NCBI GenBank assembly: GCA_023396215.1
Contig: JAEWWW010000068.1
Coordinates: forward strand, 1-26,478
Direction: 5' to 3'
Length of the DNA stretch: 26,478 nt
From: Bacillota bacterium
Lineage (GTDB): Bacteria > Bacillota > Clostridia > Oscillospirales > Ruminococcaceae
Part shown: positions 1 to 7,864 of the stretch, one piece after another
Position numbering within the stretch: the first letter of the stretch is position 1
How the letters are laid out: every line of letters begins with the position of its first letter
Translations under genes and position numbers: made by a program
Notes under the pieces: generated by a model
Told to the model about the DNA's origin: nothing
Database searches by the model: none
The model's input: the letters and a program-made list of their open reading frames with translations, nothing else

Positions 1-722
1 TCCTCATTCACGCCGTTGTAAGAGCCGCCGGGGATGGCGAACTGGGTGTAGAAAGGATATGCTTCAATCAGCTTGGCCGCATGGGCGTCGTCAATCTCCA
101 GCAGCTTGATACTCTTGGAGGAGGAAAGCTCGACCACCGCGGTGGTAGGTGCGCCGGCGGTGCAGAAAAACGCGTCGATTTTGCCGTCCTTAAAAGCGTC
201 TGCCGAGTCGCCAAAGCCGAGGTTCTGTACGGTGATGTCGTCAAAGGTGATGCCGTAGGCCTCTAAAATCTGGCGTGCATTAAACTCCACGCCCGAGCCT
301 GCGTCGCCAACCGAAACCCGCTTGCCCTTGAGGTCGGCAACCGAGTTGATGCCTTCGGTAGCAATAATTTGGCAAACCTCGGCGTAAAGCCCTGCCACCG
401 AGGCAAAGGTTTCTACCGCGCCATCCTCTTTAAAGAGGTCGGTGCCGTTCATGGCATAATCCATGACGTCGTTCTGCACAATGGCGAGGTCTGCTTCTTT
501 ATCGTCGATTAAAAAGATATTAGCCTTGGAAGCACCGGTGGACTGAACGGTGACGTTGATTCCACTTGCCTTTTCGTTGAGGATGTTTGCAACCACGCCG
601 CCATAGGCGTAATAGGTGCCTGTGGGGCCGCCTGTGGCCAGCTTCAGGCTGGATTTTCCGCCGCAGCCGGATAACACCATCATCGATGCAAGAGCCAGCG
701 CCGCAATGCTTTTTAGCTTCAT
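1..722 (-). CDS. TAXI-family TRAP transporter solute-binding lipoprotein (3' part missing)
   Basis: Extracytoplasmic solute-binding receptor of a TAXI-type TRAP transporter, a family that feeds organic acids to a fused DctQM-like permease. About 240 codons are visible and the C-terminus lies beyond the left edge; the family is usually about 320 residues. Residues 1-20 form a lipoprotein signal peptide ending in the lipobox LSGC (Cys20). The family signature ATGGPTGTYYAYGG follows at about 29-42, then STGASKAN at 61-68 and LAIVQNDV at 79-86. The start is the ATG at 720-722, preceded by AGGAGG at about 731-736. A promoter with 17-nt spacing lies upstream. The permease gene should be further left, outside the window. 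The substrate cannot be read from the sequence. The family call is firm. Confidence 0.9.
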   Translation of the reverse strand, partial: MKLKSIAALALASMMVLSGCGGKSSLKLATGGPTGTYYAYGGVVANILNEKASGINVTVQSTGASKANIFLIDDKEADLAIVQNDVMDYAMNGTDLFKEDGAVETFASVAGLYAEVCQIIATEGINSVADLKGKRVSVGDAGSGVEFNARQILEAYGITFDDITVQNLGFGDSADAFKDGKIDAFFCTAGAPTTAVVELSSSKSIKLLEIDDAHAAKLIEAYPFYTQFAIPGGSYNGVNE

Positions 723-771
723 ACTTATTGCCCTCCTGTTTGGCTTTCAAACTGTCAAAATCTTGAATATG

Positions 772-800
772 ATTATAGCAAAGGAATGATGCTTTTGCAA
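772..800 (-). promoter_or_regulatory. Sigma-A-type promoter for the TAXI receptor
   Basis: On the minus strand a -35 TTGCAA (795-800) and a perfect -10 TATAAT (772-777) are separated by exactly 17 nt. The -10 lies about 50 nt before the start codon. Seen directly; activity is inferred. Confidence 0.7.
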
Positions 801-1036
801 CTCAATCCTGCATATTTAATGGAGCGGACTTTACCTCATTAATCAACAAAAAAGTGGTATTCTGACGATTTTAAGCGCATTTTATAAGGATGCACAGGAA
901 ATATAAATTTTTTAATTTAGGTTGGCTTTTATAAAAAGTTGCAAAACAACCTTGTACACGGCAGGATGCCTTGCCCCGGAGCGCCATTGCCCGGCATTTG
1001 CGCCGGCGGCCTGCTGTGCTGCGCGGGGCAGACCCC

Positions 1037-1065
1037 TTGACAAACAGGGCTTTCGTGTGGATAAT
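1037..1065 (+). promoter_or_regulatory. Promoter of the marR-ABC exporter operon
   Basis: Consensus -35 TTGACA (1037-1042), a 17-nt spacer and -10 GATAAT (1060-1065). Transcription would start near 1072, inside the inverted repeat described next. This supports a GTG start at 1111 rather than the upstream ATG. Confidence 0.8.
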
Positions 1066-1094
1066 GTTAGGAACAGGAATGTTCTAAACCTAAC
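1066..1094. promoter_or_regulatory. Probable MarR operator (inverted repeat over +1)
   Basis: GTTAGGAACA (1066-1075) and TGTTCTAAAC (1080-1089) form an imperfect inverted repeat, 8 of 10 positions paired, around a 4-nt centre; outer GTTAG/CTAAC arms extend it to 1094. It directly follows the -10 and covers the expected transcription start, the usual place for an autorepressing MarR operator. The symmetry is seen; binding is inferred. Confidence 0.6.
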
Positions 1095-1110
1095 AGAAAG
1101 GGTGGGGGCA

Positions 1111-1575
1111 GTGGATAAACGAAGGATTGTTGCTTTTGCCATCAAAGCGGTTGGCAACGACATCAAACGCTTTATGGATAACATTACCCAGGACAGTGAA
1201 GTAACGGGGATGCAGCGGGGCATCCTTCTCTTTATAGGAGGCAGCACCGGGGATGTGTTTCAAAAGGACGTAGAAAAAAGGTTTAATATCCGCCGCTCCT
1301 CTGCCTCGGGCATGCTGCAGCTAATGGAGAAAAACGGCTTGATAAAAAGAGAGGGGGTGGCCCATGACGCCCGACTGAAAAAGCTGAGCCTGACCGAAAA
1401 AGCCCACACCCTGAGAAGCGAGATGATAAAAGAACTGGAGCAGATTGAGCGTATTATGATTGAGGGCATTGCCCAAGAGGAGCTTGATGTTTTTTTCGGG
1501 GTGCTGCAAAAGATATCCCAAAACCTGACGCCGGGGCCCGGAGCCTGCCCCCACGACTGCATGAAGACGGAATAA
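1111..1575 (+). CDS. MarR-family transcriptional regulator
   Basis: Winged helix-turn-helix DNA-binding protein, 154 residues from the GTG at 1111, a normal MarR length. The core reads like MarR: a dimerisation helix at the N-terminus, FQKDVEKRFNIRRSSASGMLQLMEKNGLI as the HTH and recognition helix (broken here only for description), then the basic wing around VAHDARLKKLSLTEKA. GGGTGGGGG lies just before the GTG. An ATG at 922 in the same frame is rejected because it precedes the promoter. The gene lies directly upstream of two ABC-exporter halves, the common arrangement in which MarR represses its own operon until an effector is bound. The C-terminus carries a short Cys-containing tail (CPHDC) of unknown importance. 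The effector cannot be predicted. Confidence 0.88.
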   Translation: MDKRRIVAFAIKAVGNDIKRFMDNITQDSEVTGMQRGILLFIGGSTGDVFQKDVEKRFNIRRSSASGMLQLMEKNGLIKREGVAHDARLKKLSLTEKAHTLRSEMIKELEQIERIMIEGIAQEELDVFFGVLQKISQNLTPGPGACPHDCMKTE

Positions 1576-1835
1576 GCCGAGGCCCCGGGGGCTGGTGTAT
1601 CAAAAAACAGGCGGACGGCGAAAACCGTTGTGGACGGGGCGGCAAACGCCGCAAAGACGTACGCATATTATATGTGACCGAAGTTTGCATGCGCTGCCAA
1701 CAAGGTAAGTAAAACGCTCTAAGGCATTTTACGGCCCGGCGGCTTTTTCGGTAGCCTGAGCCGCCCCCTGAGGGGAAGCAACTCAGGTAAAGATGCGGGC
1801 CTTACGGCAGTAAGGCCGCAAGGAGGAAATGGAAC
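1576..1835 (+). promoter_or_regulatory. Structured leader between marR and the ABC exporter
   Basis: 260 nt that contains no family-recognisable gene but several stems: GTAAAA/TTTTAC (1709-1714 / 1727-1732), GGCGGC/GCCGCC (1738-1743 / 1760-1765), CCTGAG/CTCAGG (1755-1760 / 1782-1787) enclosing CCCC/GGGG (1765-1768 / 1772-1775), and a perfect 8-bp hairpin GGCCTTAC/GTAAGGCC (1798-1817) ending 3 nt before the Shine-Dalgarno. The second and third stems share bases around 1755-1765 and cannot coexist. TTTTT follows GGCGGC at 1744-1748. A 7-codon ORF (1689-1712, MRCQQGK) ends just inside the first stem, but it has no good ribosome-binding site. The layout resembles an attenuator; no known riboswitch class was recognised. 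Confidence 0.45.
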
Positions 1836-1838
1836 TTG
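1820..1838 (+). promoter_or_regulatory. Shine-Dalgarno and TTG start of the first ABC half
   Basis: AAGGAGG (1820-1826) sits 9 nt before TTG (1836-1838), which opens the long ABC frame. The ATG at 1829 is out of frame and only 2 nt from the SD, so TTG is the start. Confidence 0.75.
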
Positions 1839-3572
1839 ATAAAACGGCTGGCAAAATCAATTGGTGAATATAAGCGGGACACCATCCTGGCGCCGGTGCT
1901 GATTGCGCTGGAGGTGGCCATGGAGGTCATCATTCCGCTGATGATGGCAGACCTCATCGACAACGGCATCGAGATGGGGCAGATGAACGTGGTGCTGCGC
2001 ACCGGGCTGACGCTGTTTTTCTCGGCGCTGCTCTCCCTCGGCTTCGGCGTGCTGTCGGGGTGGTTTGCCGCAAGGTCATCTGCCGGGTTTGCAAAAAACC
2101 TGCGCAAAGAGATGTACCACAACATACAAAGCTTTTCTTTTGCGAATATCGATAAATTTTCCACCGCAGGGCTGGTCACAAGGCTTACCACCGACGTCAC
2201 CAACCTGCAAAACGCCTTTCAGATGATTATTCGCATCGCGGTGCGGTCACCTGCAATGATTATCCTCTCGCTTATTTCGGCCTTCAGCATCAGCGCCCGG
2301 CTCTCGCTGGTGTTTGTGGCCTTTGTCCCGCTGCTGGCAGGCGGCCTGATACTGATTATGCGGGTGGTGCACCCCATCATCAAGCAGGCGATACAGCGCT
2401 ACGACACCCTCAACAGCGTGGTGCAGGAAAACCTGCGGGGCATCCGGGTGGTGAAATCCTTTGTGCGGGATGAGCACGAGGTGGCAAAGTTCGGGGATGT
2501 TTCAGGCAGCATCTACCGCGACTTTGTAAAGGCGGAGAAAATCATCGCCTTTAACGGGCCTCTGATGCAGTTCTGCATGTATGGCTGCACCCTGCTGCTT
2601 TCGTGGTTTGGCGCAAAGCTGATCATCAGCGACACCCTGACTACCGGGCAGTTAATGAGCCTGATTACCTACATCACCCAGATTCTCATGAACCTGATGG
2701 TGCTTTCGATGATACTGATTATGCTGGTAATTTCGCGGGCCTCGGCCCAGCGGATAGAGGAGGTACTGACAGAGAGCAGCGACCTGCACAGCAAGGAAAA
2801 CCCCCGCGCCAATATTGCGGACGGTTCGGTGGCGTTTGAGGACGTTTCCTTCAGCTATGCGGGGGATGAAGCCAAGCTCTGCCTTGAAGGGGTTAGCCTC
2901 GCTATCGAACCGGGGCAGACGGTGGGCATACTGGGGGGCACCGGCAGCGGCAAGAGCACGCTGGTGCAGCTTATCCCCCGGCTGTATGACGCAACCCGCG
3001 GCAGGGTGCTGGTGGGCGGCGTAGACGTAAAGGAATATGACCTTGAGGCGCTGCGCAACAGCGTTGCCATGGTGCTGCAAAACAACCAGCTTTTTTCGGG
3101 CACCGTCAAAGAAAACCTGCGTTGGGGCAACCCCGACGCCACCCAGGAGCAGATGGAACGGGCCTGCGAGCTGGCTCAGGCGGACAGCTTTGTGCGCACG
3201 CTGCCGCAGGGGTACGATAGCTGGCTGGAGCAGGGCGGCTCCAACCTTTCAGGCGGGCAGAAGCAGCGGCTCTGCATTGCCCGGGCGCTGCTTAAGCAGC
3301 CCAGGGTTTTGATACTGGACGACTCCACCAGCGCGGTGGATACCAAAACCGACGCCCTTATCCGCACCGCTTTTCGCGAAGCGCTGCCCGAAACCACCAA
3401 ACTGATTATTGCCCAGCGGGTTTCTTCGGTGCAGCATGCCGATAAAATTGTCGTGATGGAAAACGGCCGCATAGACGCGGTGGGCACCCACGAGGAGCTG
3501 CTGCAAAGCTGCGGCATCTACCAAGAGGTGTACCAATCTCAGACCAGGGGGGAAAGCATCCATGCAGAATAA
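1836..3572 (+). CDS. Heterodimeric ABC multidrug exporter subunit, degenerate-site half (BmrC/TM287-like)
   Basis: ABC exporter half: six-helix transmembrane domain (about 1-310) and nucleotide-binding domain (about 330-570), 578 residues. Walker A GGTGSGKST at 367-375, signature LSGGQ at 471-475, Walker B VLILDD at 491-496. The residue after Walker B is Asp496 instead of the catalytic Glu, and the H-loop His is Gln527 (IIAQR). Its Walker motifs therefore form the degenerate ATP site, while its intact LSGGQ serves the partner's site, as known for TM287/288 and BmrC/BmrD. It acts in the cytoplasmic membrane, exporting hydrophobic compounds. The TTG start is supported by the SD. The gene overlaps the next by 11 nt, indicating translational coupling. 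Regulation is likely by the upstream MarR and the structured leader. Confidence 0.93.
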   Translation: MIKRLAKSIGEYKRDTILAPVLIALEVAMEVIIPLMMADLIDNGIEMGQMNVVLRTGLTLFFSALLSLGFGVLSGWFAARSSAGFAKNLRKEMYHNIQSFSFANIDKFSTAGLVTRLTTDVTNLQNAFQMIIRIAVRSPAMIILSLISAFSISARLSLVFVAFVPLLAGGLILIMRVVHPIIKQAIQRYDTLNSVVQENLRGIRVVKSFVRDEHEVAKFGDVSGSIYRDFVKAEKIIAFNGPLMQFCMYGCTLLLSWFGAKLIISDTLTTGQLMSLITYITQILMNLMVLSMILIMLVISRASAQRIEEVLTESSDLHSKENPRANIADGSVAFEDVSFSYAGDEAKLCLEGVSLAIEPGQTVGILGGTGSGKSTLVQLIPRLYDATRGRVLVGGVDVKEYDLEALRNSVAMVLQNNQLFSGTVKENLRWGNPDATQEQMERACELAQADSFVRTLPQGYDSWLEQGGSNLSGGQKQRLCIARALLKQPRVLILDDSTSAVDTKTDALIRTAFREALPETTKLIIAQRVSSVQHADKIVVMENGRIDAVGTHEELLQSCGIYQEVYQSQTRGESIHAE

Positions 3573-5445
3573 AAAAAGGATTGCCGCCAAAAACCCGACG
3601 GCGACAGCCCGGCGGCTGCTGGGGTATGTGGCATCTCCCCACCAAAAGCAGATGATTGTGGTGCTGGTTTGCATCATCATCAGCTCGATTTCGGCGGTGG
3701 CGGGCGCCACCTTTCTGGAAACCTTGATTGACGACCACATTGCGCCGCTGGTTGGCGTAGCCAACCCCGACTTTAGCGGGATGCTGCGGGCGGTGATGGT
3801 CATGGTGGGGGTCTATATCATTGGCATTGGGGCCACCTACCTCTACAACCGCCTGATGGTCATTGTGTCGCAGGGGGTGCTCAAGCAGCTGCGGGATAAA
3901 ATGTTTGCCCATATGCAGACGCTGCCCATCCGCTACTTTGACACCAACCAAACCGGCGACATTATGAGCCGCTACACCAACGACACCGACGCGCTGCGGC
4001 AGATGATATCCCGCAGCCTGCCCCAGTTGGTGGCTTCGCTGGCCACCATCCTGCTGGTGTTTGCCACCATGCTTTCGTCAAGCCTGCTGCTTACGCTGGT
4101 GGTGGTGGTCACCATGACGGTAATGTTTCAGCTCACCGGGTTCATCGGCAAAAAAAGCCGCCGCTACTTTCAAAAGCAGCAGCAGGATATCGGCGCGCTC
4201 AACGGCTACATCGAAGAGATGGTGGGCGGCCAGAAGGTGGTCAAGGTGTTCTGCCACGAGGATGAGTCGGAGCAGGGGTTTGACCGGCTCAACCGCCAGC
4301 TTTGCGACAGCGCCACCAAGGCCAACCGCTACGCCAATATCCTGATGCCGGTCATCGGCAACTTTGGCTACATTCAATATATCCTCATTGCCATAGCGGG
4401 CGGGGCGCTGGCCGTTTCGGGCGTCGGCGGCCTCTCGCTGGGGGGCATCGCCTCCTTCCTCTACCTGAGCCGCGCGCTGAGCGGGCCGCTGGGACAGGTG
4501 TTCCAGCAGTTTAACATGGTCATCATGGCGTTGGCAGGGGCAGAGCGCATCTTTGAGCTGCTGGACGAAGCCCCAGAGCAGGATGAAGGGCTGGTCACGC
4601 TGGTGAACGCCAAACGGATGGCCGATGGCAGTCTGACCGAAACGCCGCAGCACACCGGCCTCTGGGCGTGGAAGCACCCTCAGGAGGACGGCAGCGTTTC
4701 CTACACCCTGCTGCAGGGGGATATCCGCTTTAACGACGTCAGCTTCGGCTACCTGCCCGAAAAAACCGTATTGGACGACGTTACCCTCTTTGCTCAGTCG
4801 GGGCAGAAGATTGCCCTTGTGGGGGCCACCGGCGCGGGCAAGACCACCATTACCAACCTGATTAACCGTTTTTACGACATCGAAAAAGGCGAGATTTTAT
4901 ACGACGGCATCGACATCGGCAAGATTAAAAAGGCCGACCTGCGCCGCTCGCTGGGCATCGTGCTGCAGGATACCCACCTCTTTACCGGCACCGTGCGGGA
5001 AAACATCCGCTACGGCAACCCGGCGGCCACCGACGCCGAGGTGGTGGAGGCGGCCAGGCTGGCCAATGCCCATGGCTTTATCTCCCGCCTGCCCGAAGGC
5101 TACGACACCGTGATAGAAGGGGACGGCGCCGGGCTTTCGCAGGGGCAGAAGCAGCTGCTCTCGATTGCGCGGGCGGCGGTGGCCGACCCCCCTGTGATGA
5201 TTTTGGACGAAGCCACCTCCAGCATCGACACCCGCACCGAGGCGATTGTACAGCGGGGGATGGACGCCCTGATGGAAGGGCGCACCGTCTTTGTCATCGC
5301 TCACCGGCTTTCCACCATCCAGAACGCCCACGCCATACTGGTGATGGAAAACGGCCGGATTATCGAGCGGGGCGGCCACCAGCAGCTATTGGAGCAGCAG
5401 GGCGTTTACTACCGGCTTTATACCGGCGCGGCTGAAATTGCCTGA
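3562..5445 (+). CDS. Heterodimeric ABC multidrug exporter subunit, consensus-site half (BmrD/TM288-like)
   Basis: Partner half-transporter, 627 residues: membrane domain (about 25-330), a linker insertion (about 340-385), and nucleotide-binding domain (about 386-620). Walker A GATGAGKTT at 421-429, Walker B VMILDE with catalytic Glu550, H-loop His581 (VIAHR). The signature is LSQGQ (525-529) instead of LSGGQ. The pattern is the exact complement of the upstream subunit: this half supplies the competent Walker A/B/H, and its altered signature faces the degenerate site. The ATG at 3562 lies inside the end of the upstream gene, preceded by a G-rich SD (about 3547-3555). No gene of the operon follows; the next 250 nt hold tandem repeats. 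The substrate is unknown; multidrug export is inferred from the family and the MarR neighbour. Confidence 0.93.
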   Translation: MQNKKRIAAKNPTATARRLLGYVASPHQKQMIVVLVCIIISSISAVAGATFLETLIDDHIAPLVGVANPDFSGMLRAVMVMVGVYIIGIGATYLYNRLMVIVSQGVLKQLRDKMFAHMQTLPIRYFDTNQTGDIMSRYTNDTDALRQMISRSLPQLVASLATILLVFATMLSSSLLLTLVVVVTMTVMFQLTGFIGKKSRRYFQKQQQDIGALNGYIEEMVGGQKVVKVFCHEDESEQGFDRLNRQLCDSATKANRYANILMPVIGNFGYIQYILIAIAGGALAVSGVGGLSLGGIASFLYLSRALSGPLGQVFQQFNMVIMALAGAERIFELLDEAPEQDEGLVTLVNAKRMADGSLTETPQHTGLWAWKHPQEDGSVSYTLLQGDIRFNDVSFGYLPEKTVLDDVTLFAQSGQKIALVGATGAGKTTITNLINRFYDIEKGEILYDGIDIGKIKKADLRRSLGIVLQDTHLFTGTVRENIRYGNPAATDAEVVEAARLANAHGFISRLPEGYDTVIEGDGAGLSQGQKQLLSIARAAVADPPVMILDEATSSIDTRTEAIVQRGMDALMEGRTVFVIAHRLSTIQNAHAILVMENGRIIERGGHQQLLEQQGVYYRLYTGAAEIA

Positions 5446-5493
5446 CCATAGAAGGGCGCGCCGTCTTTGCCTTTGGCCGCTTTTTATGGCATA

Positions 5494-5581
5494 ATAACCG
5501 TAAAACGGTTATCGTACCGTTATCTTGATACCCGCCTACGGCGATAGCGAATGATACCATGCCGCTTTGCGGGCATGGTAT
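5494..5581. repeat. Tandem structured repeat, copy 1
   Basis: First of two ~90-nt imperfect direct repeats. Stem 1 ATAACCG (5494-5500) / CGGTTAT (5506-5512). A short CGCC/GGCG hairpin lies near 5533-5543. The terminal hairpin pairs ATACCATG (5554-5561) with CATGGTAT (5574-5581), plus CCGC/GCGG around a TTT loop with one bulged G. Confidence 0.8.
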
Positions 5582-5582
5582 A

Positions 5583-5672
5583 ATAATCGCAAACGATTAT
5601 GATGTCATTACCTTGACGCCCGCCATAGGGCGATGGCAAATGATACCATGCCGCTTTGCGGGCATGGTATCA
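5583..5672. repeat. Tandem structured repeat, copy 2
   Basis: Second copy, directly after the first and ending 8 nt before the pirin SD. Stem 1 is ATAATCG (5583-5589) / CGATTAT (5594-5600): relative to copy 1 a C-G pair is replaced by T-A, a compensatory change. The terminal hairpin is identical and extended to TGATACCATG (5641-5650) / CATGGTATCA (5663-5672). Could be a REP/MITE-like element or a tandem RNA element in the pirin leader. Confidence 0.8.
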
Positions 5673-5696
5673 TAGGGAAAAAGGAGGCGAAATGTC

Positions 5697-6725
5697 ATGA
5701 ACGGCAGCTACATTTTAGAAACCGGCGCCCTCACCTTTGGTATGCGGGTGCAAAACCCTTTTGTCGCCTGTATGCACCATCAGGACGCATACCCGACGGG
5801 CAACCGGCAGATGGAACCCACCTATTATATTGAGGGGCGGGAGCAGGGCAACGACTTTGACCACAGCGCCCCCTGGCGGATGTACCACGGCGAAACGGTG
5901 CCCGGATTTCCGGTGCACCCCCACCGGGGGTTTGAAACGGTGACGGTGGTGCTGCGGGGCTTTGTCGACCATTCCGACAGCCACGGCGCAACCGGGCGGT
6001 ACGGCGACGGCGATGTGCAGTGGATGACCGCCGGGGCGGGGCTGCAGCACGCCGAGATGTTCCCCCTGCTTTCAGAAACCGGCGAAAATCCGCTGGAGCT
6101 GTTTCAGGTCTGGCTCAACCTGCCGCGCAAAAGCAAGTTTGCCGACCCCCATTATAAAATGCTCTGGAACGAGGAAATCCCTGTTTTGGACATCGGCGAC
6201 CCACAGGGTAGAAAAACCACCCTGCGGCTGATAGCCGGGCAGTATGGCGAAGCCAAGGCGCCGCCCCCCAACCCCGCCTCCTGGGCGGCCGACCCGGCCA
6301 ACCATGTGGGCATCTGGCTGCTGACGCTGGAGCCGGGGGCGGTCTTTACCATCCCGGCTGTGTCTGAAACGCTCAGCCGAACCCTTTACTATTATGAGGG
6401 CGATACCCTGACGGCGGACGATGCCCTGCTGCAAAACCGCAGCTATGCCCACCTTGCGGGAGGCGCGGATATTACCCTGCGAAACGGCGCGGCCCCAAGC
6501 AAGCTATTACTGCTGGAGGGCGAGCCGATTAACGAGCCGGTGGTGAGCCGCGGCCCCTTTGTGATGAACAGCCCCGAAGAGATTGCCGAGGCTTTTGCCG
6601 ACTACCGGGCAACCCGGTTTGGCGGCTGGCCATGGGCCCGGCCCGACCCGGTAAACCCCAGGGAGCAGGGGCGCTTTGCCCGCTATAAAGACGGCAGTCT
6701 GCACCTGCCCCCAAAAAAGCCCTGA
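5697..6725 (+). CDS. Pirin family protein
   Basis: Bicupin of the pirin family, 342 residues (family about 230-300, so slightly long). The N-terminal cupin holds the metal-binding set expected for pirins: His74 and His76 in PVHPHRGFET, and His118 and Glu120 in AGAGLQHAEM; the motif GDVQWMTAG at about 105-113 is also typical. Pirins are cytosolic metal proteins; some have quercetin 2,3-dioxygenase activity and others act as redox-linked regulators, so the reaction here is open. The start is the ATG at 5697, 9 nt after AAGGAGG (5681-5687); an ATG at 5692 stops after one sense codon. The gene appears monocistronic and is preceded by the tandem structured repeats, which may influence its expression. 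Confidence 0.9.
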   Translation: MNGSYILETGALTFGMRVQNPFVACMHHQDAYPTGNRQMEPTYYIEGREQGNDFDHSAPWRMYHGETVPGFPVHPHRGFETVTVVLRGFVDHSDSHGATGRYGDGDVQWMTAGAGLQHAEMFPLLSETGENPLELFQVWLNLPRKSKFADPHYKMLWNEEIPVLDIGDPQGRKTTLRLIAGQYGEAKAPPPNPASWAADPANHVGIWLLTLEPGAVFTIPAVSETLSRTLYYYEGDTLTADDALLQNRSYAHLAGGADITLRNGAAPSKLLLLEGEPINEPVVSRGPFVMNSPEEIAEAFADYRATRFGGWPWARPDPVNPREQGRFARYKDGSLHLPPKKP

Positions 6726-6747
6726 GCAAAGCGAGAAAACAGTAAAA

Positions 6748-6780
6748 ACACGGCGGCACCCTTAAAAGATGCCGCCGTGT
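6748..6780 (-). terminator. Rho-independent terminator, mainly minus strand
   Basis: Perfect 11-bp stem ACACGGCGGCA (6748-6758) / TGCCGCCGTGT (6770-6780) with an 11-nt loop. The T-rich tail (GTTTTTACTG) follows on the minus strand, so it fits the small gene ending at 6893. It may also slow plus-strand transcripts from pirin. Confidence 0.75.
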
Positions 6781-6892
6781 TGCCCTATTATCCCTTGTAT
6801 CTCTGGCCGGTTATAATGGTCATCGGCCCGCACCCATACAGGCCGGTCTTGGCCCGGCTGCCGCCCGGCCCGCGATGCACTTCAGCAACGGG

Positions 6893-7114
6893 CTACTGCG
6901 CCGAAAGCTCCTGTATCAGCTGCTCGGGGGTTTTGCCGGATTCCCGCACCAGACGGTAAAGGGCGTCCATCTCGGATTTTTCTTTGGCCTCCAGCAGGCT
7001 TTTGCGCTTGGCGTTCAGGCTGGTGATTTTGGTCTGGTAGCTCTGAATTTTCATCTGGATTTCTTCAAGCTGCTCTTCAATGGGGCGTGCTGCTTTTCTG
7101 ACACCTCGTGGCAT
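6893..7114 (-). CDS. Small charged coiled-coil protein, function unknown
   Basis: 73-residue protein beginning MPRGVRKAARPIEEQ. From about residue 11 to 55 it is strongly charged with heptad-like hydrophobic spacing (LEEIQMKIQSYQTKITSLNA), suggesting one long coiled-coil helix, and it ends with a short region PEQLIQELSAQ. The start is the ATG at 7112-7114, which has AAAGGAG about 9 nt upstream. An in-frame extension to 7357 lacks support and would run into the oppositely oriented DUF1648 gene. A TATAAT on the minus strand (7154-7159) may be its -10, without a good -35. No family was recognised; the clean SD and own terminator make it a likely real gene. Confidence 0.7.
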   Translation of the reverse strand: MPRGVRKAARPIEEQLEEIQMKIQSYQTKITSLNAKRKSLLEAKEKSEMDALYRLVRESGKTPEQLIQELSAQ

Positions 7115-7232
7115 GGGATACAACTCCTTTGCTTTTGTTTTGTTTCTGGTTCCATTATAGTCGCGGGCCGGTGAATATATACGCATCTGTGATGAGAAGC
7201 CCGGCATAACCGGAAAGGGGGAAACACCAACG

Positions 7233-7715
7233 ATGAAACCCAAACTGCCCTTTACACCGCTGCAAAAACTTTGGGAGCTCTTGGCGGCGCTGCTGTTGGT
7301 CGCACTGATTGCCTTTTTGCTGATGGAGTGGCCGCGGCTGCCCCAGAACATCCCCACCCACTATAATGGGGCGGGCCAGCCCGACGCATGGGGTGGCAAG
7401 GGGTCGCTGGCGGCGCTGGCAGCGGTGACGGTAATGATGTATGCCATGCTGACGGCGGTCACCTTCTTACCCGCCATATGGAACCTCCCGGTCAGGACAA
7501 CCGAAGAAAACCGGCAGCAGGTTTATACACAAACCAAAACCATGCTCTGCTGGACAAAACTGGTGATAGTGGCGGTCTTTTGTTATATCACCTTTTGCTC
7601 GGCGAGGGCGCTGCCTCTGGGGACGCTGTTTTTACCGGTTACCCTCGGTGCTGTTTTTGGCGGAATATTTGTACAGATTTGGCGGATGGTCATCAGCGCA
7701 AAGTCCTCGCGGTAA
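7233..7715 (+). CDS. DUF1648 domain-containing membrane protein
   Basis: 160-residue integral membrane protein. After TM1 (about 13-32) it carries the DUF1648 signature around PQNIPTHYNGAGQPDAWGGK (about 37-56), followed by three more hydrophobic segments (about 58-82, 107-124, 129-150). DUF1648 is the N-terminal module of SdpI-type immunity and signalling proteins; here it stands alone without the SdpI domain, so the role is unknown. The ATG is preceded by AAAGGGGG about 11 nt upstream. It is divergent from the small coiled-coil gene, and the shared intergenic region (7115-7232) contains an ATTATA that could serve either direction. Nothing links it functionally to its neighbours. Confidence 0.8.
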   Translation: MKPKLPFTPLQKLWELLAALLLVALIAFLLMEWPRLPQNIPTHYNGAGQPDAWGGKGSLAALAAVTVMMYAMLTAVTFLPAIWNLPVRTTEENRQQVYTQTKTMLCWTKLVIVAVFCYITFCSARALPLGTLFLPVTLGAVFGGIFVQIWRMVISAKSSR

Positions 7716-7773
7716 AACCGAAAGCCCCCCGGCCGGCTGCCGGTGTAAGCCCTACTGAAAGGCAAAAGAATCC

Positions 7774-7802
7774 TTGACTTTTTATGGGGATTCTTGTAAC
7801 AT
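7774..7802 (+). promoter_or_regulatory. Promoter of the hemerythrin-cheX operon
   Basis: -35 TTGACT (7774-7779), 17-nt spacer, -10 TAACAT (7797-7802), about 62 nt before the hemerythrin ATG. No obvious operator. Confidence 0.65.
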
Positions 7803-7864
7803 TTAGAAAAATTGCAGCGGCAAAAGGCTGCTATTTAGGGTAAAACAGAAGGGAGCAACAGCAG

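Larger units (their letters stand above)
723..1110. other. Divergent intergenic region between the TAXI receptor and marR
   Basis: 388 nt without a supported gene. It holds the minus-strand TAXI promoter (772-800), an AT-rich stretch around 840-950 with a short AGGTTG/CAACCT inverted repeat near 919-950, a very GC-rich patch (about 961-1035), and the marR promoter and operator (1037-1094). An in-frame ATG at 922 would extend marR by 63 codons. The extension has no family resemblance and would span the promoter and operator, so it is treated as non-coding. Confidence 0.7.

Noticed and set aside
922..1110. N-terminal extension of marR from the ATG at 922
   Set aside because: It spans the promoter and operator; the extension is low-complexity and lies outside the MarR family length.
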